The translations under genes and the position numbers were made by a program. A model generated the notes under the pieces. The model was given only the letters and a program-made list of their open reading frames with translations. It did no database searches and was not told the DNA's origin. A stretch of DNA of 42,825 nt from Massilia sp. IC2-278 (GTDB lineage: Bacteria > Pseudomonadota > Gammaproteobacteria > Burkholderiales > Burkholderiaceae_D). Of this stretch, positions 16,538-24,690 are shown piece after piece. The first letter of the stretch is position 1; every line of letters starts with the position of its first letter. The stretch is taken from NCBI RefSeq assembly GCF_020708045.1, contig NZ_JAJFES010000022.1:1-42825 (forward strand). The letters run 5' to 3'.

Positions 16538-16826
16538 TGGTATTCCTCTGTAGTGCGCGCTCCGGAAAGAGCGTCTGTGAGATCACGAATACGCAGAATA
16601 CCGTGAGGAATTAATTCCGTGCGGACATAATTTGTTACAGCAAACCTAAACAGCCGAGTTCAGTTCAAATACTTCTCATAGGAAAGAAAGTGGATCTCAC
16701 GATGAAATTCGACACAAAAAAAATTTATTCGTCGTTGCGAAAAGACGACAAATATCGTTGACTTTTTTCGTAATTACAGAACAAATAATTACAACAGAGA
16801 AAGACTTTTTTTCCACTAGGAAAAAT
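16538..16826. other. AT-rich intergenic region upstream of the beta-helix gene
   Basis: A 290-base stretch without a coding frame, strikingly AT-rich from about 16610 to 16830 compared with its surroundings. It contains a perfect 7-bp inverted repeat GTAATTA (16771-16777) and TAATTAC (16787-16793) and a GTCGT...ACGAC hairpin. It probably holds the control region of the minus-strand beta-helix gene. No promoter could be assigned with confidence. Confidence 0.5.
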
Positions 16827-16870
16827 AAAAGGCCGGTTTAGCCACTGTTCATGCGGCTTCCGGCCTTTTT
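16827..16870. terminator. Bidirectional terminator downstream of the S9 peptidase gene
   Basis: AAAAGGCCGG (16827-16836) pairs with CCGGCCTTTT (16860-16869), with an inner AGCC/GGCT pairing. A T-run follows on plus (16866-16870) and the AAAATAAAA tract gives one on minus. It lies 31 bases past the stop of the minus-strand peptidase gene. Confidence 0.85.
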
Positions 16871-16900
16871 GGTAACTGAAAATTGCAACTGGACGCTAAA

Positions 16901-19120
16901 TCATTGTGGTGCGGTCCCGCCCAGGTTCTTCTTGAAGAAGGCTTCGATCAGGCCATACACGTGGCGTTGGCTGGTGCGGCCCGAGATGCCGTGCTTGGCG
17001 CCCGGGTAGGTCATCAGGTCGAACTGGACGTTGCGCTTGACGAGTTCGTCGATCAGGCGGGTGCTGTTGGTGAACAAGACATTATCGTCGGCCATGCCGT
17101 GGATCAGCAGCAGCGGCGACTTCAGGCCATCCAGGTGAGCGAACACGCCGCTGCGCGCATACGCGTCCGGGTCCGACTTCGGCGTGGCGCCGACGAACTG
17201 TTCCGTGTAGTGGGTGTCGTACAGCGCCCAGTCGGTGACCGGCGCCACCGACACGCCCATCGCGATCTTGTCGGATGCGGCCGCCAGCAGGCGCAGGGTC
17301 ATGAAGCCGCCATAGCTCCAGCCGAACACGCCCACGCGCTTCGGATCGACAAAGCTCTGCTGGGCCAGCCAGTCGATGCCGGTGACCTGGTCTTCGACTT
17401 CGTTCTTGCCGAGGTTGTTATAGATGACGTCGGTGAACTGGCGCTCGCGGCGGCTCGAGCCGCGGTTGTCCAGGCGGAACACCACAAAGCCTTGCTGGGC
17501 CATGTACTGGTCAAAGTAATTGCCCCAGGTACGGGTCACGCGCTGCGAGTGCGGGCCGCCGTAGGTGAACAGGAAGACCGGGTATTTTTTCGTCGCATCG
17601 AAATTGGCCGGCTTGATCATCGAGTAATGCAGGGTCTGGCCATCGTGCGCCTTGATCGTGCCGAATTCGGTCGGCAGCAAATCGGGCAAGTACTTGGCGA
17701 ACGGGTGGTTCGCGTTCAGCTCGTTGTGCTGCAGCCACTCGACCATGGCGCCGTCGGCGCGGCGGATCGACACTTGCGGCGGGGTGGTCGGGCTCGAATA
17801 GGTGTCGACAAAGATTTTGCCGTTGCCTGCGAACGCGGCCTCGTGCCAGCCGTCGCCCTTGCTGATGCGGGCCGGCTTGCTGGCGTTGCTGCCGTTCAGG
17901 GCCAGCGCATAGGTCTGCTTGTCGATGACGGCGTCGCGATTCGACGACACGTACACCTTGCCGGCCTTTTCGTCGACGGCCAGCACGTTGTCCACGCCCC
18001 ATTCACCGCTGGAAATCGGGTTGATCAGCTTGCCGTTCAGGTCGTACAAATACAGGTGGTTCCGGCCGCTGCGCTCGGAAGCCCAGATAAAGGCCGGGCG
18101 ATTCTTCAGGAAACGCAGGTCGTTGTGGATGCTGACCCAGGTCGGCGAGGTTTCGGTGAGCAGGGTGCGCTGGGCCAGGCTGGCGGCATCGACGGCCACC
18201 AGGTCGAGGCGCTTCTGGTCGCGCGTCTGGCGCTGGTAGGCCAGGGTCTTGCCGTCGGCACTCCAGTCGGCGCGCACCAGGTAGATGTCCTTGTCGGCGC
18301 CGAGGTCGACTTTGCGCGAGACGCCGGTGTCCGGCGACACGATGAAGAGGTCCACCAGCACGTTCGGGTCGCCGGCGGCAGGGTAGTGCTGGTCGATCAC
18401 TTCGGTGCGGTCGGCAAAGATCTCGAAGCGGCGCGCCACCGGCACCGGCGCTTCGTCGTAGCGTTTATAAGCAATGGCCGAGTCGTCCGGCGCCCAATAG
18501 TAGCCGGTGGTCTGGTCCATTTCTTCCTGGGCGATGAACTCGGCCTCGCCGTTGTGCACGGTGCCCTTGCCGTCTGTCGTCAGCTGGCGCTCGGCGCCGG
18601 TCTTCAAATCGATGGCGAACAGGTTCTGGTTGCGCACGAAGGAAACGTAGCGGCCCTTCGGCGAAATCTTTGGATCGAGCACATTGCCCGATGCAACCTT
18701 GCGCGCGGTGTCGGGGTTGGCGACGTCGACCAGGTACAGGTCGCCGGCGATCGGCACCAGCAGCTGCTTGCCGTCGGGCGACCAGCTATAGCTGATGATG
18801 CCCGACAGGCTGGCGGTACGCGCGCGTTCGCGGCGCGCTTTTTCCTCGAGCGACAGTTCCTCGTTCGGGACCAGTTTCTTGGAGTCGACCAGGCGGCGCG
18901 TGGTCTTGTCCTTCATGTTGTATTCCCACAGGTCTTGCTGGAACTGGTTGTCGTCGCGGCCGCGCAGGAAGGTCACGCGCTCGCCGTCGGGCGAGACCTT
19001 CAGGGTTTTCACGCCGGGACCGGCAAGCGAAGGCTCGCCGTGGATACGGTCGAGGGTCAGGCGTTCCGCCGAAGCGGGCGCAGCCGCAAGCGCGGCCAGC
19101 AGGCAAAGGATTAAGCGCAT
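16901..19120 (-). CDS. S9 family prolyl peptidase, dipeptidyl-peptidase IV type, secreted
   Basis: 739 residues. A short signal peptide (RLILCLLAALAAAPASA, residues 1-18) sends it to the periplasm. An N-terminal beta-propeller of the DPP-IV type (PF00930; ISYSWSPDGKQLLVP, YYWAPDDSAIAYKRYDE) gates the active site. The C-terminal alpha/beta hydrolase domain (PF00326) carries the triad Ser602 in GWSYGG, Asp678 in HGMADDN and His710 in GAKHGIS. The DE pair typical of DPP-IV propellers may be the EE in FIAQEEMDQTTGYYW. It removes N-terminal dipeptides, typically X-Pro. It is a single gene ended by the hairpin at 16827-16870. Confidence 0.95.
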   Translation of the reverse strand: MRLILCLLAALAAAPASAERLTLDRIHGEPSLAGPGVKTLKVSPDGERVTFLRGRDDNQFQQDLWEYNMKDKTTRRLVDSKKLVPNEELSLEEKARRERARTASLSGIISYSWSPDGKQLLVPIAGDLYLVDVANPDTARKVASGNVLDPKISPKGRYVSFVRNQNLFAIDLKTGAERQLTTDGKGTVHNGEAEFIAQEEMDQTTGYYWAPDDSAIAYKRYDEAPVPVARRFEIFADRTEVIDQHYPAAGDPNVLVDLFIVSPDTGVSRKVDLGADKDIYLVRADWSADGKTLAYQRQTRDQKRLDLVAVDAASLAQRTLLTETSPTWVSIHNDLRFLKNRPAFIWASERSGRNHLYLYDLNGKLINPISSGEWGVDNVLAVDEKAGKVYVSSNRDAVIDKQTYALALNGSNASKPARISKGDGWHEAAFAGNGKIFVDTYSSPTTPPQVSIRRADGAMVEWLQHNELNANHPFAKYLPDLLPTEFGTIKAHDGQTLHYSMIKPANFDATKKYPVFLFTYGGPHSQRVTRTWGNYFDQYMAQQGFVVFRLDNRGSSRRERQFTDVIYNNLGKNEVEDQVTGIDWLAQQSFVDPKRVGVFGWSYGGFMTLRLLAAASDKIAMGVSVAPVTDWALYDTHYTEQFVGATPKSDPDAYARSGVFAHLDGLKSPLLLIHGMADDNVLFTNSTRLIDELVKRNVQFDLMTYPGAKHGISGRTSQRHVYGLIEAFFKKNLGGTAPQ

Positions 19121-19252
19121 TGTGTGTCTCGTTAAAATTAGCTAAATGCAACGGACGAGACAATAACAGAGTAGGCCTCCAAAAGCAGTATGTATCGCCC
19201 CTCTCACGGTTGAGTTTGCAACTATACTGTTTGTAAATTTATAAGGAGAACC

Positions 19253-19792
19253 ATGAAGACACGCATCATTTCCCAGTCCGCCGCGGCCCTGGCTGCGCTG
19301 TGCATGAGCGCGGCGGCGATGGCCTTGCCCCTGGCGCAGTTCGAAGGTCAGTACACCCTGGTGTCCTCGACCACCGAACCGGATTCCAACTGGCGCTACA
19401 CCAAGGGCCGCATCGCGATCAAGAAGCTCGACGACCGGCATGTGTCCATCCTGCACGCCTGCGAATGGATGAAGAGTCCGAAGGAAGTCTGCAGCCAGCG
19501 CTATGTGGCGCAATGGCGCAGCGGCGCGATCTATCTGCAGGACAGGAATACCTGGCACGAGCGCATGGGCTTCGAGCCGGCAGCGCGCCGGCTGACCGTG
19601 TTGACGCAGGGCGTCGACGGCACGCTGCGGCGCGATGTCTATGAAGCGACGACGGCCCCGCTGACCGACAAGGCGCTGGTGCGCCGCATGAAGCGCGAGC
19701 AGGACGCGGTGGACGACCTGATCGACGAGCCGGCCTTCGGTGAGTTCGGCAAGTGGGAATACCGCAAGAACCGCATCGAGGTCGCACGCTGA
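19253..19792 (+). CDS. Secreted hypothetical protein
   Basis: 179 residues with AAGGAGA before the ATG at 19253. Residues 1-24 are a signal peptide (ALAALCMSAAAMA-LP). The mature chain is lipocalin-like in feel (FEGQYTLVSS, KGRIAIKKLDDRHVSILHACEW), with two further cysteines, but I cannot assign a family. A TATACT -10-like box lies at 19223-19228 with no good -35 box. The gene converges on the MATE gene, with nine bases between the two stop codons. Confidence 0.7.
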   Translation: MKTRIISQSAAALAALCMSAAAMALPLAQFEGQYTLVSSTTEPDSNWRYTKGRIAIKKLDDRHVSILHACEWMKSPKEVCSQRYVAQWRSGAIYLQDRNTWHERMGFEPAARRLTVLTQGVDGTLRRDVYEATTAPLTDKALVRRMKREQDAVDDLIDEPAFGEFGKWEYRKNRIEVAR

Positions 19793-19801
19793 GCCAGGCC
19801 T

Positions 19802-21208
19802 TCAGGCGAGGTGCGCGGCGCGGACCTTCTGGCGTGACAGGCGGTCGAAGGACCAGGTCAGCAGCACGGCGGCAATCGTCAGGCCCAGCACCAGGCCGAT
19901 CCAGAAGCCGGTGGTTTCCATCGGCGCGCTGGGTGCAAGCCCGAACCAGGCCGGTGCAATACCCAGGATATAACCCAGCGGCAGCGAAAAGCCCCAGAAG
20001 GCGACCAGCTGGATGATCATCGGCGGGCGCGTGACCTGGTAGCCGCGGATGGCCGAAGCGGTGGCGACCTGGGTCGCGTCCGACAGCTGGAACAGCGCCG
20101 CGAACAGCAGCAGGTGCACGCAGGCTTCCTGCACCGCCGGGTCCGAGGTATAGGCGCGCGCGATTTCCCAGCGGAAGATCGCGATACAGGCCGCCGACAG
20201 CACGCCGAAGGCGACCGACATCCCCACGCCGACCCAGGCGACAAAACGCGCCCGCACCGGATTGCCTTCGCCCATCGCCTGGCCGACGCGCGTCAGCAGG
20301 CCGATGCCAAAGCTCATCGGCACCATGAACACCAGCGAAGAAAAGTTCAGCGCCACCTGGTGCGCCGACACCTGCACCACGCCGAAGCGCGCCACGAGCA
20401 GGCTGATCAGGCCGAAGGCGCTGACCTCGGCAAAATAGGTGACACCGATCGGCAGGCCGAGGCGGAACATGTCGCGAATCTCTTTCCAGTCCGGCCCTTC
20501 CATCTTCGTGAACGGGTAGGTCATGCGGTAGGCGCTGGAGAACTTGATCCACACCACCATCGCAATCAGCATCAGCCACATGCCCACCGCCGTCGACACC
20601 GCGCAGCCGACCGCACCCAGCTGCGGGAAACCCCAGTTGCCGAACACCAGCAGCCAGTTGCTGGCGATATTGAACAGCAGCCCGAAGATGGCGATGATCA
20701 TGATCGGCTTGGTCTGGTTGATGCTGGTCGTGTAGCCATACAGCGCGCGGTAGCAGGCAAAGGCCGGCATGCCGACGCTGGTCACATGCAGGAACAGCGA
20801 GGCGCGGTCGGCCACCGCCTGGTCGAGGCCGATGTGGTCGAACAGCAGGGTGGCCAGGTTGGCCGCGAGGCAGGCGACCAGGCCGACGATCAGCCCCTTC
20901 CACAGCGACTGGCGCACCGAATGCGGAATCTTGTCGTAGCGCCCGCCGCCGATCTCGTGGGCGACGACGGTGTTAATCGCCATCATCGTGCCCATCACGG
21001 TGACCAGCACGATCGACCACACCGAGGCGCCGAGCGACACGGCGGCCAGCTCTTCGGCGCTGACGTGGCCGGTCATCGCCACGTCGGCCACGCCCATGCC
21101 CACCGTCGCCAGCTGCCCGACCAGCATCGGCCAGGACAGCTTCCAGAGCGTGGCGATTTCGGCGCGGACGGGAGAAGGGGTATTGCTGAGTGTGGCGCTG
21201 GTGCTCAT
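19802..21208 (-). CDS. MATE family multidrug exporter, NorM type
   Basis: 468 residues with twelve predicted membrane helices in two matching halves. The start (EIATLWKLSWPMLVGQLATVGMGVADVAMTGHV) is the typical first helix of NorM-type MATE proteins, and the second half shows the related LGLPIGVTYFAEVSAFGLISLLVARFG. MATE proteins export cationic drugs and metabolites by Na+ or H+ antiport in the inner membrane. The substrate is not readable. Size agrees with NorM (about 460). Confidence 0.93.
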   Translation of the reverse strand: MSTSATLSNTPSPVRAEIATLWKLSWPMLVGQLATVGMGVADVAMTGHVSAEELAAVSLGASVWSIVLVTVMGTMMAINTVVAHEIGGGRYDKIPHSVRQSLWKGLIVGLVACLAANLATLLFDHIGLDQAVADRASLFLHVTSVGMPAFACYRALYGYTTSINQTKPIMIIAIFGLLFNIASNWLLVFGNWGFPQLGAVGCAVSTAVGMWLMLIAMVVWIKFSSAYRMTYPFTKMEGPDWKEIRDMFRLGLPIGVTYFAEVSAFGLISLLVARFGVVQVSAHQVALNFSSLVFMVPMSFGIGLLTRVGQAMGEGNPVRARFVAWVGVGMSVAFGVLSAACIAIFRWEIARAYTSDPAVQEACVHLLLFAALFQLSDATQVATASAIRGYQVTRPPMIIQLVAFWGFSLPLGYILGIAPAWFGLAPSAPMETTGFWIGLVLGLTIAAVLLTWSFDRLSRQKVRAAHLA

Positions 21209-21376
21209 GGGGCGATTTCTTGTTCTTGGAAACCCTCGATTTTACTGGCTAAGCGACAAGCTCGTGAGGGCGGGTGTCTGGCGTGCGCCGCAATGGTGCA
21301 GAGGTGGACGTCTTTAATTTTGTATTGACGGCCCCATATGGGAAGCATTCGTGAACACTGCTTTTGGGAGTGCACT

Positions 21377-22288
21377 GTGGAATACAAGGACTATTACGAG
21401 ACCCTTGGCGTCGACAGGACGGCGTCCGCGGACGACATCAAGAAGGCGTACCGCAAGCAGGTGCGCAAGTACCACCCGGATGTCAGCAAGCACAAGGACG
21501 CGGACGCGAAGACGAAGGAAATCAACGAAGCCTACGAAGTGCTGAGCGACGCCGACAAGCGCGCCGCCTACGACGCCCGTGGACGTGCCTATGCGGGCAC
21601 ACAATACGCGGGTGAGCAGTACGAGGCGCCGGACTGGAACGGGCACTTCGACTTCGGCGGCGCCGGTGCCGATGAGTTCTTTGCCGACCTGTTCGCCAAG
21701 GCCGGCGGTACGCGCCGCGGCGGCTTCCAGATGCGCGGCGACGACATCCACGCCGCCATTACCATCGACCTGGCGGACGCCTATCACGGCGCAACACGGA
21801 CCGTGAACCTGCGCCTGCCGCAGCAGGACGGCCGCGGCCGTACGGCGCTGCGTGACAAGACGCTGAACGTGACCATCCCGCGCGGCGTGACGCCGGGGCA
21901 GCAATTGCGCCTGGCGGGGCAGGGGCACGAGGGGCATGGCGGCGCCGGTCCGGGCGATTTGTATCTCGAAATCCAGTTCTCGCAGGATGCGCGGTATCGC
22001 GTGGACGGTGCGCACGTGTACGAAACGGTGCCGGTGACGCCGTGGGAAGCGGCGCTCGGCGGCAGCGTGTCGGTGCAGACGCCGTCGGGCAAGGTCGAGG
22101 TGGCGGTGCCGGCCGGCTCGCAGAGCGGGCGCAAGCTGCGCTTGAAGGGCAAGGGGATTCCGACCGCGACGCCGGGCGACCTGTTCCTGGTGCTGGAAGT
22201 GGTGCTGCCGCCGGCCGACAACGACAAAGCGCGGGCGTTTTACCAGGCGATGGCGCGCGACCTGGCGTTTAATCCGCGCGTCGCGTAG
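21377..22288 (+). CDS. CbpA-like DnaJ family co-chaperone
   Basis: 303 residues from GTG 21377, chosen because GGGAG lies six bases upstream and the J domain begins right away (EYKDYYETLGV); the frame is open to 21338. The J domain has the HPD motif (33-35). A Gly/Phe-type linker (HFDFGGAGADEFFADLFAK) and the two-part C-terminal substrate-binding domain (DIHAAITIDLADAYHGATRTVNL; LRLAGQGHEGHGGAGPGDLYLEI; LRLKGKGIP) follow. No CxxCxGxG zinc repeats are present, so it is the CbpA class, not DnaJ. It stimulates DnaK and in E. coli binds curved DNA in stationary phase. The usual neighbour cbpM was not found. Confidence 0.88.
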   Translation: MEYKDYYETLGVDRTASADDIKKAYRKQVRKYHPDVSKHKDADAKTKEINEAYEVLSDADKRAAYDARGRAYAGTQYAGEQYEAPDWNGHFDFGGAGADEFFADLFAKAGGTRRGGFQMRGDDIHAAITIDLADAYHGATRTVNLRLPQQDGRGRTALRDKTLNVTIPRGVTPGQQLRLAGQGHEGHGGAGPGDLYLEIQFSQDARYRVDGAHVYETVPVTPWEAALGGSVSVQTPSGKVEVAVPAGSQSGRKLRLKGKGIPTATPGDLFLVLEVVLPPADNDKARAFYQAMARDLAFNPRVA

Positions 22289-22375
22289 CGTGCCGCGTAG
22301 CGCGCGCCATTTCCCGATGCGGCCTCCTACAATCGATAACAAATGATTCACAGTTATTCATCTTGAGGAGGTCGT

Positions 22376-23005
22376 ATGGAGCAGAGTAATCATGGTGGCG
22401 TTGACCAGGCGGTCGAAGGCGTCGGTGTGGCACGCACGCTGCAGGGCAAGCGCATTGCCGTGCTGATGACGGACGGCGTGGAGCAGGTCGAATACACGGG
22501 GCCGCGCAGCTTCCTCGAAGAGCAGGGCGCGCAGGTGATCCTGGTTTCGCCGAAGGGCGTGGGCGAGGACGTGCAGGGCATGAACCACGACCAGCCGGGC
22601 GACACCTTCAAGGTCGAGATGAACATCAAGAATGCGGTGCCGGGCGACTTCGATGCGCTGGTGTTGCCGGGTGGCGAAGAAAATCCGAAGCTGCTGCGCA
22701 AGGATGCGGACTCGGTGGCTTTTGTGCGGAATTTCTATGCCGAGGACAAGCCATTGGCCGCGATCTGCCATGGGCCGTGGGTCTTGATCGATGCGGGGAT
22801 TGCCGAGTCGAAGCACCTGACCAGCTATCCCGAGATCCAGGACGACATGCGTGCAGCCGGGGCGGAGTGGGTCGACCAGGAGGTGGTGATCGACGACAAG
22901 CTGATCACGAGCCGCAAGCCGGATGATATTCCGGCGTTTAACGAGGCCTTGTTCAAGGCCTTGCGGGTGGATCCGCAGGCTGCGGATGCGGGCGCGAGTT
23001 CTTGA
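22376..23005 (+). CDS. DJ-1/PfpI family protein
   Basis: 209 residues with a strong GAGGAGG site. The fold is the DJ-1/PfpI class I glutamine amidotransferase-like one. The nucleophile elbow AICHGPW places Cys131 next to His132, and an early acidic residue lies in TDGVEQVEY. The sequence pattern (LTSYPEIQDDMRAAGAEWVDQEVVIDD, TSRKPDDIPAFNE) is that of the YhbO/PfpI group, protein deglycases or proteases active under stress. It is the last GC-rich gene before the AT-rich island. Confidence 0.9.
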   Translation: MEQSNHGGVDQAVEGVGVARTLQGKRIAVLMTDGVEQVEYTGPRSFLEEQGAQVILVSPKGVGEDVQGMNHDQPGDTFKVEMNIKNAVPGDFDALVLPGGEENPKLLRKDADSVAFVRNFYAEDKPLAAICHGPWVLIDAGIAESKHLTSYPEIQDDMRAAGAEWVDQEVVIDDKLITSRKPDDIPAFNEALFKALRVDPQAADAGASS

Positions 23006-23028
23006 TAGCCGGTCTGAGATGTTAATTT

Positions 23029-23059
23029 GGCACTGAAAATCGTATTATTTTTCAGTGCC
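23029..23059 (+). terminator. Hairpin after the DJ-1/PfpI gene
   Basis: GGCACTGAAAA (23029-23039) pairs over 11 bp with TTTTCAGTGCC (23049-23059). No T-run follows on the plus strand, so the terminator call is tentative. It marks the start of the AT-rich island. Confidence 0.5.
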
Positions 23060-23111
23060 GAATAAAGATAGACAACGGAATGTCCAATATTCATAGATTT
23101 ATTAGTGAAAT

Positions 23112-23783
23112 TTAGTAGTCGTGCTGTAGCATCATTTTTACCCAGATAAAATAGGCAGGGTCATTTACAGAAATTTCCTGTGTGATCCATGGGTCCTGTC
23201 GCTCGGCTCCCTTGAATTGACTCCGCAATGTAATCTTCCCCTTTGCCCATGATGCATGCATAGATTTCAATTGGTAGGTCCCAGTGAAATCGTAAACCTC
23301 ATCAAACCATTCTATGTCATAAGGCTGGTTATAGCGAAATATTTTGACTGCATCTAAGAACAGATAAACGATGTCGATAAAATCTTCTGCTTGCTGTTGC
23401 GTTGGGATATGGTATTCGTGTTCTACAAGGTTTCTAAGGTTATTAATCTTCCGGAATATTCTCGGTCTTAGAATGCCGCATTTTTCTAAAAAATCAAGGC
23501 GACTCGGGAAATTTTGCAATTGCTTGTTTAAGTTACTTGCACCAAATCCTTCGCATAAAATCTCCACCTGCGCATGAAGCGCTCTTTTCGCATTAGATAG
23601 AGAGTTTATTAGTAATTTTTCAGACGCGCCCGATGGCAGATCTTCCGAGGCATATTCCAGGAAAATCTCAGGGATTGCTTTGCTCGTATGATGCATTGCG
23701 CCGTGAGTATATTGATCGGCTTGATACCTAGTTATAGTATCTGGAGAAAACAAAGGGCGTTGAACTGCTGTAGTTGAAATCAT
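23112..23783 (-). CDS. HEPN-motif protein, candidate RNase of the island operon
   Basis: 223 residues, third gene of the operon; its ATG lies four bases after the methyltransferase stop, without a clear ribosome site, so coupling is likely. The central part is helical and contains IFRKINNLRNLVEHEYHI: Arg117-Asn118-x-x-x-His122, the RNxxxH signature of HEPN ribonucleases, on the expected helix and followed by another helix (AEDFIDIVYLFLDAVKIF). The C-terminal 70 residues look beta-rich (FTGTYQLKSMHASWAKGKITLRSQF). I do not recognise a named family. A toxin or effector RNase is inferred from the motif and context. The gene is AT-rich, unlike its flanks. Confidence 0.8.
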   Translation of the reverse strand: MISTTAVQRPLFSPDTITRYQADQYTHGAMHHTSKAIPEIFLEYASEDLPSGASEKLLINSLSNAKRALHAQVEILCEGFGASNLNKQLQNFPSRLDFLEKCGILRPRIFRKINNLRNLVEHEYHIPTQQQAEDFIDIVYLFLDAVKIFRYNQPYDIEWFDEVYDFTGTYQLKSMHASWAKGKITLRSQFKGAERQDPWITQEISVNDPAYFIWVKMMLQHDY

Positions 23784-23787
23784 GACG

Positions 23788-24666
23788 TTAGGCTGTTTTC
23801 AAGCTAGGTTTCGCAATTACCTCATCAGGTATATCTAAGTTAGAGCTAAAGAACATTATTTCAGAGCCAGTGTAGCGTTCTTGGGCCGTGTAGTTTAAAC
23901 CGTAAGTGAGAAAAGGAGCTGGCTCATACATGTTTCTTATCTCCTCAACATTGTCGTATGACACAACCCAAGGACGGTTAAAGCGCGGCTTCTTCAGATA
24001 AGTTGCAATATTTACGTGATCAGAATGGCTGTAGAAATTTCGATATAGTCCTTGTCCTTTTACGTAATATGGAGGGTCGAGATAAATTAAGGATTTAGTG
24101 GGCAAAAAATCCTTAGAGCGTTTCAGAATTGATAGCGCGTCTTCGTTGTAAACAGATATTTTGTTTGTATTTTTGGCTATGCGAATGATTCGCTCAGCTA
24201 AGACAGATTTTTTAAAACGCGCATCTAATTTATAATCACCGGATTGCGATAGCCCACCAATTACTCCAGCTTTTAGAATTCCTGAGCGATTTGTTCGATT
24301 CATAAAAAGAGTCGCAAATCCTCGAGAAATTTGGTCCGCTTCAATCTCTCCTCGCATAATTGATCGCCAATGATGCCATTGGTCCATATCGACGGGGGTG
24401 TCATGAATTAAGCGAAGTAATTCATTAGGGTATTTAGTTACAGTTTCCCAGAAGTCAAAAATTGCCGGGTCGAAATCATTGATATGAACATGACTTACTG
24501 TGTTGTCGTATAGCAACTCTAAGGCAATCCCGGCACCACCAGCATATGGTTCAAAATAGTGCCCGCCTACGAGATTGTTGAGTTGAAGAATCTTAGTAAT
24601 GAACGGTGCAAATTTTGCTTTCCCTCCTGGATAACGTAGAGGAGTATAAAGCTTGTTGGAATACAT
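23788..24666 (-). CDS. D12-class (Dam-like) adenine-specific DNA methyltransferase
   Basis: 292 residues, second gene of the operon, 24 bases after the ATPase gene. All landmarks of the N6-adenine D12 class (alpha type, PF02086) are present: motif X LRYPGGK (10-16), motif I FEPYAGGAG (38-46), and the catalytic motif IV DPPY (197-200). The region FATLFMNRTNRSGI is also typical of the family. It methylates adenine in a short DNA site using SAM; the recognition sequence cannot be read. Within this operon it may protect self DNA or mark it. No separate restriction enzyme gene is present, but the ATPase partner carries a TOPRIM-like nuclease motif. Confidence 0.92.
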   Translation of the reverse strand: MYSNKLYTPLRYPGGKAKFAPFITKILQLNNLVGGHYFEPYAGGAGIALELLYDNTVSHVHINDFDPAIFDFWETVTKYPNELLRLIHDTPVDMDQWHHWRSIMRGEIEADQISRGFATLFMNRTNRSGILKAGVIGGLSQSGDYKLDARFKKSVLAERIIRIAKNTNKISVYNEDALSILKRSKDFLPTKSLIYLDPPYYVKGQGLYRNFYSHSDHVNIATYLKKPRFNRPWVVSYDNVEEIRNMYEPAPFLTYGLNYTAQERYTGSEIMFFSSNLDIPDEVIAKPSLKTA

Positions 24667-24690
24667 ATAAGTGCGCTGTGTCTAGTGGAG

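Noticed and set aside
16883..19114. A 743-residue plus-strand frame opposite the S9 peptidase
   Set aside because: Shadow of the peptidase, whose propeller motifs and catalytic triad are intact on the other strand.
23006..23111. An att duplication of the tmRNA 3' end at the far side of the island
   Set aside because: No copy of TGGTGGAGGC or GAATCGAACCC is present there; only the 11-bp hairpin was found.
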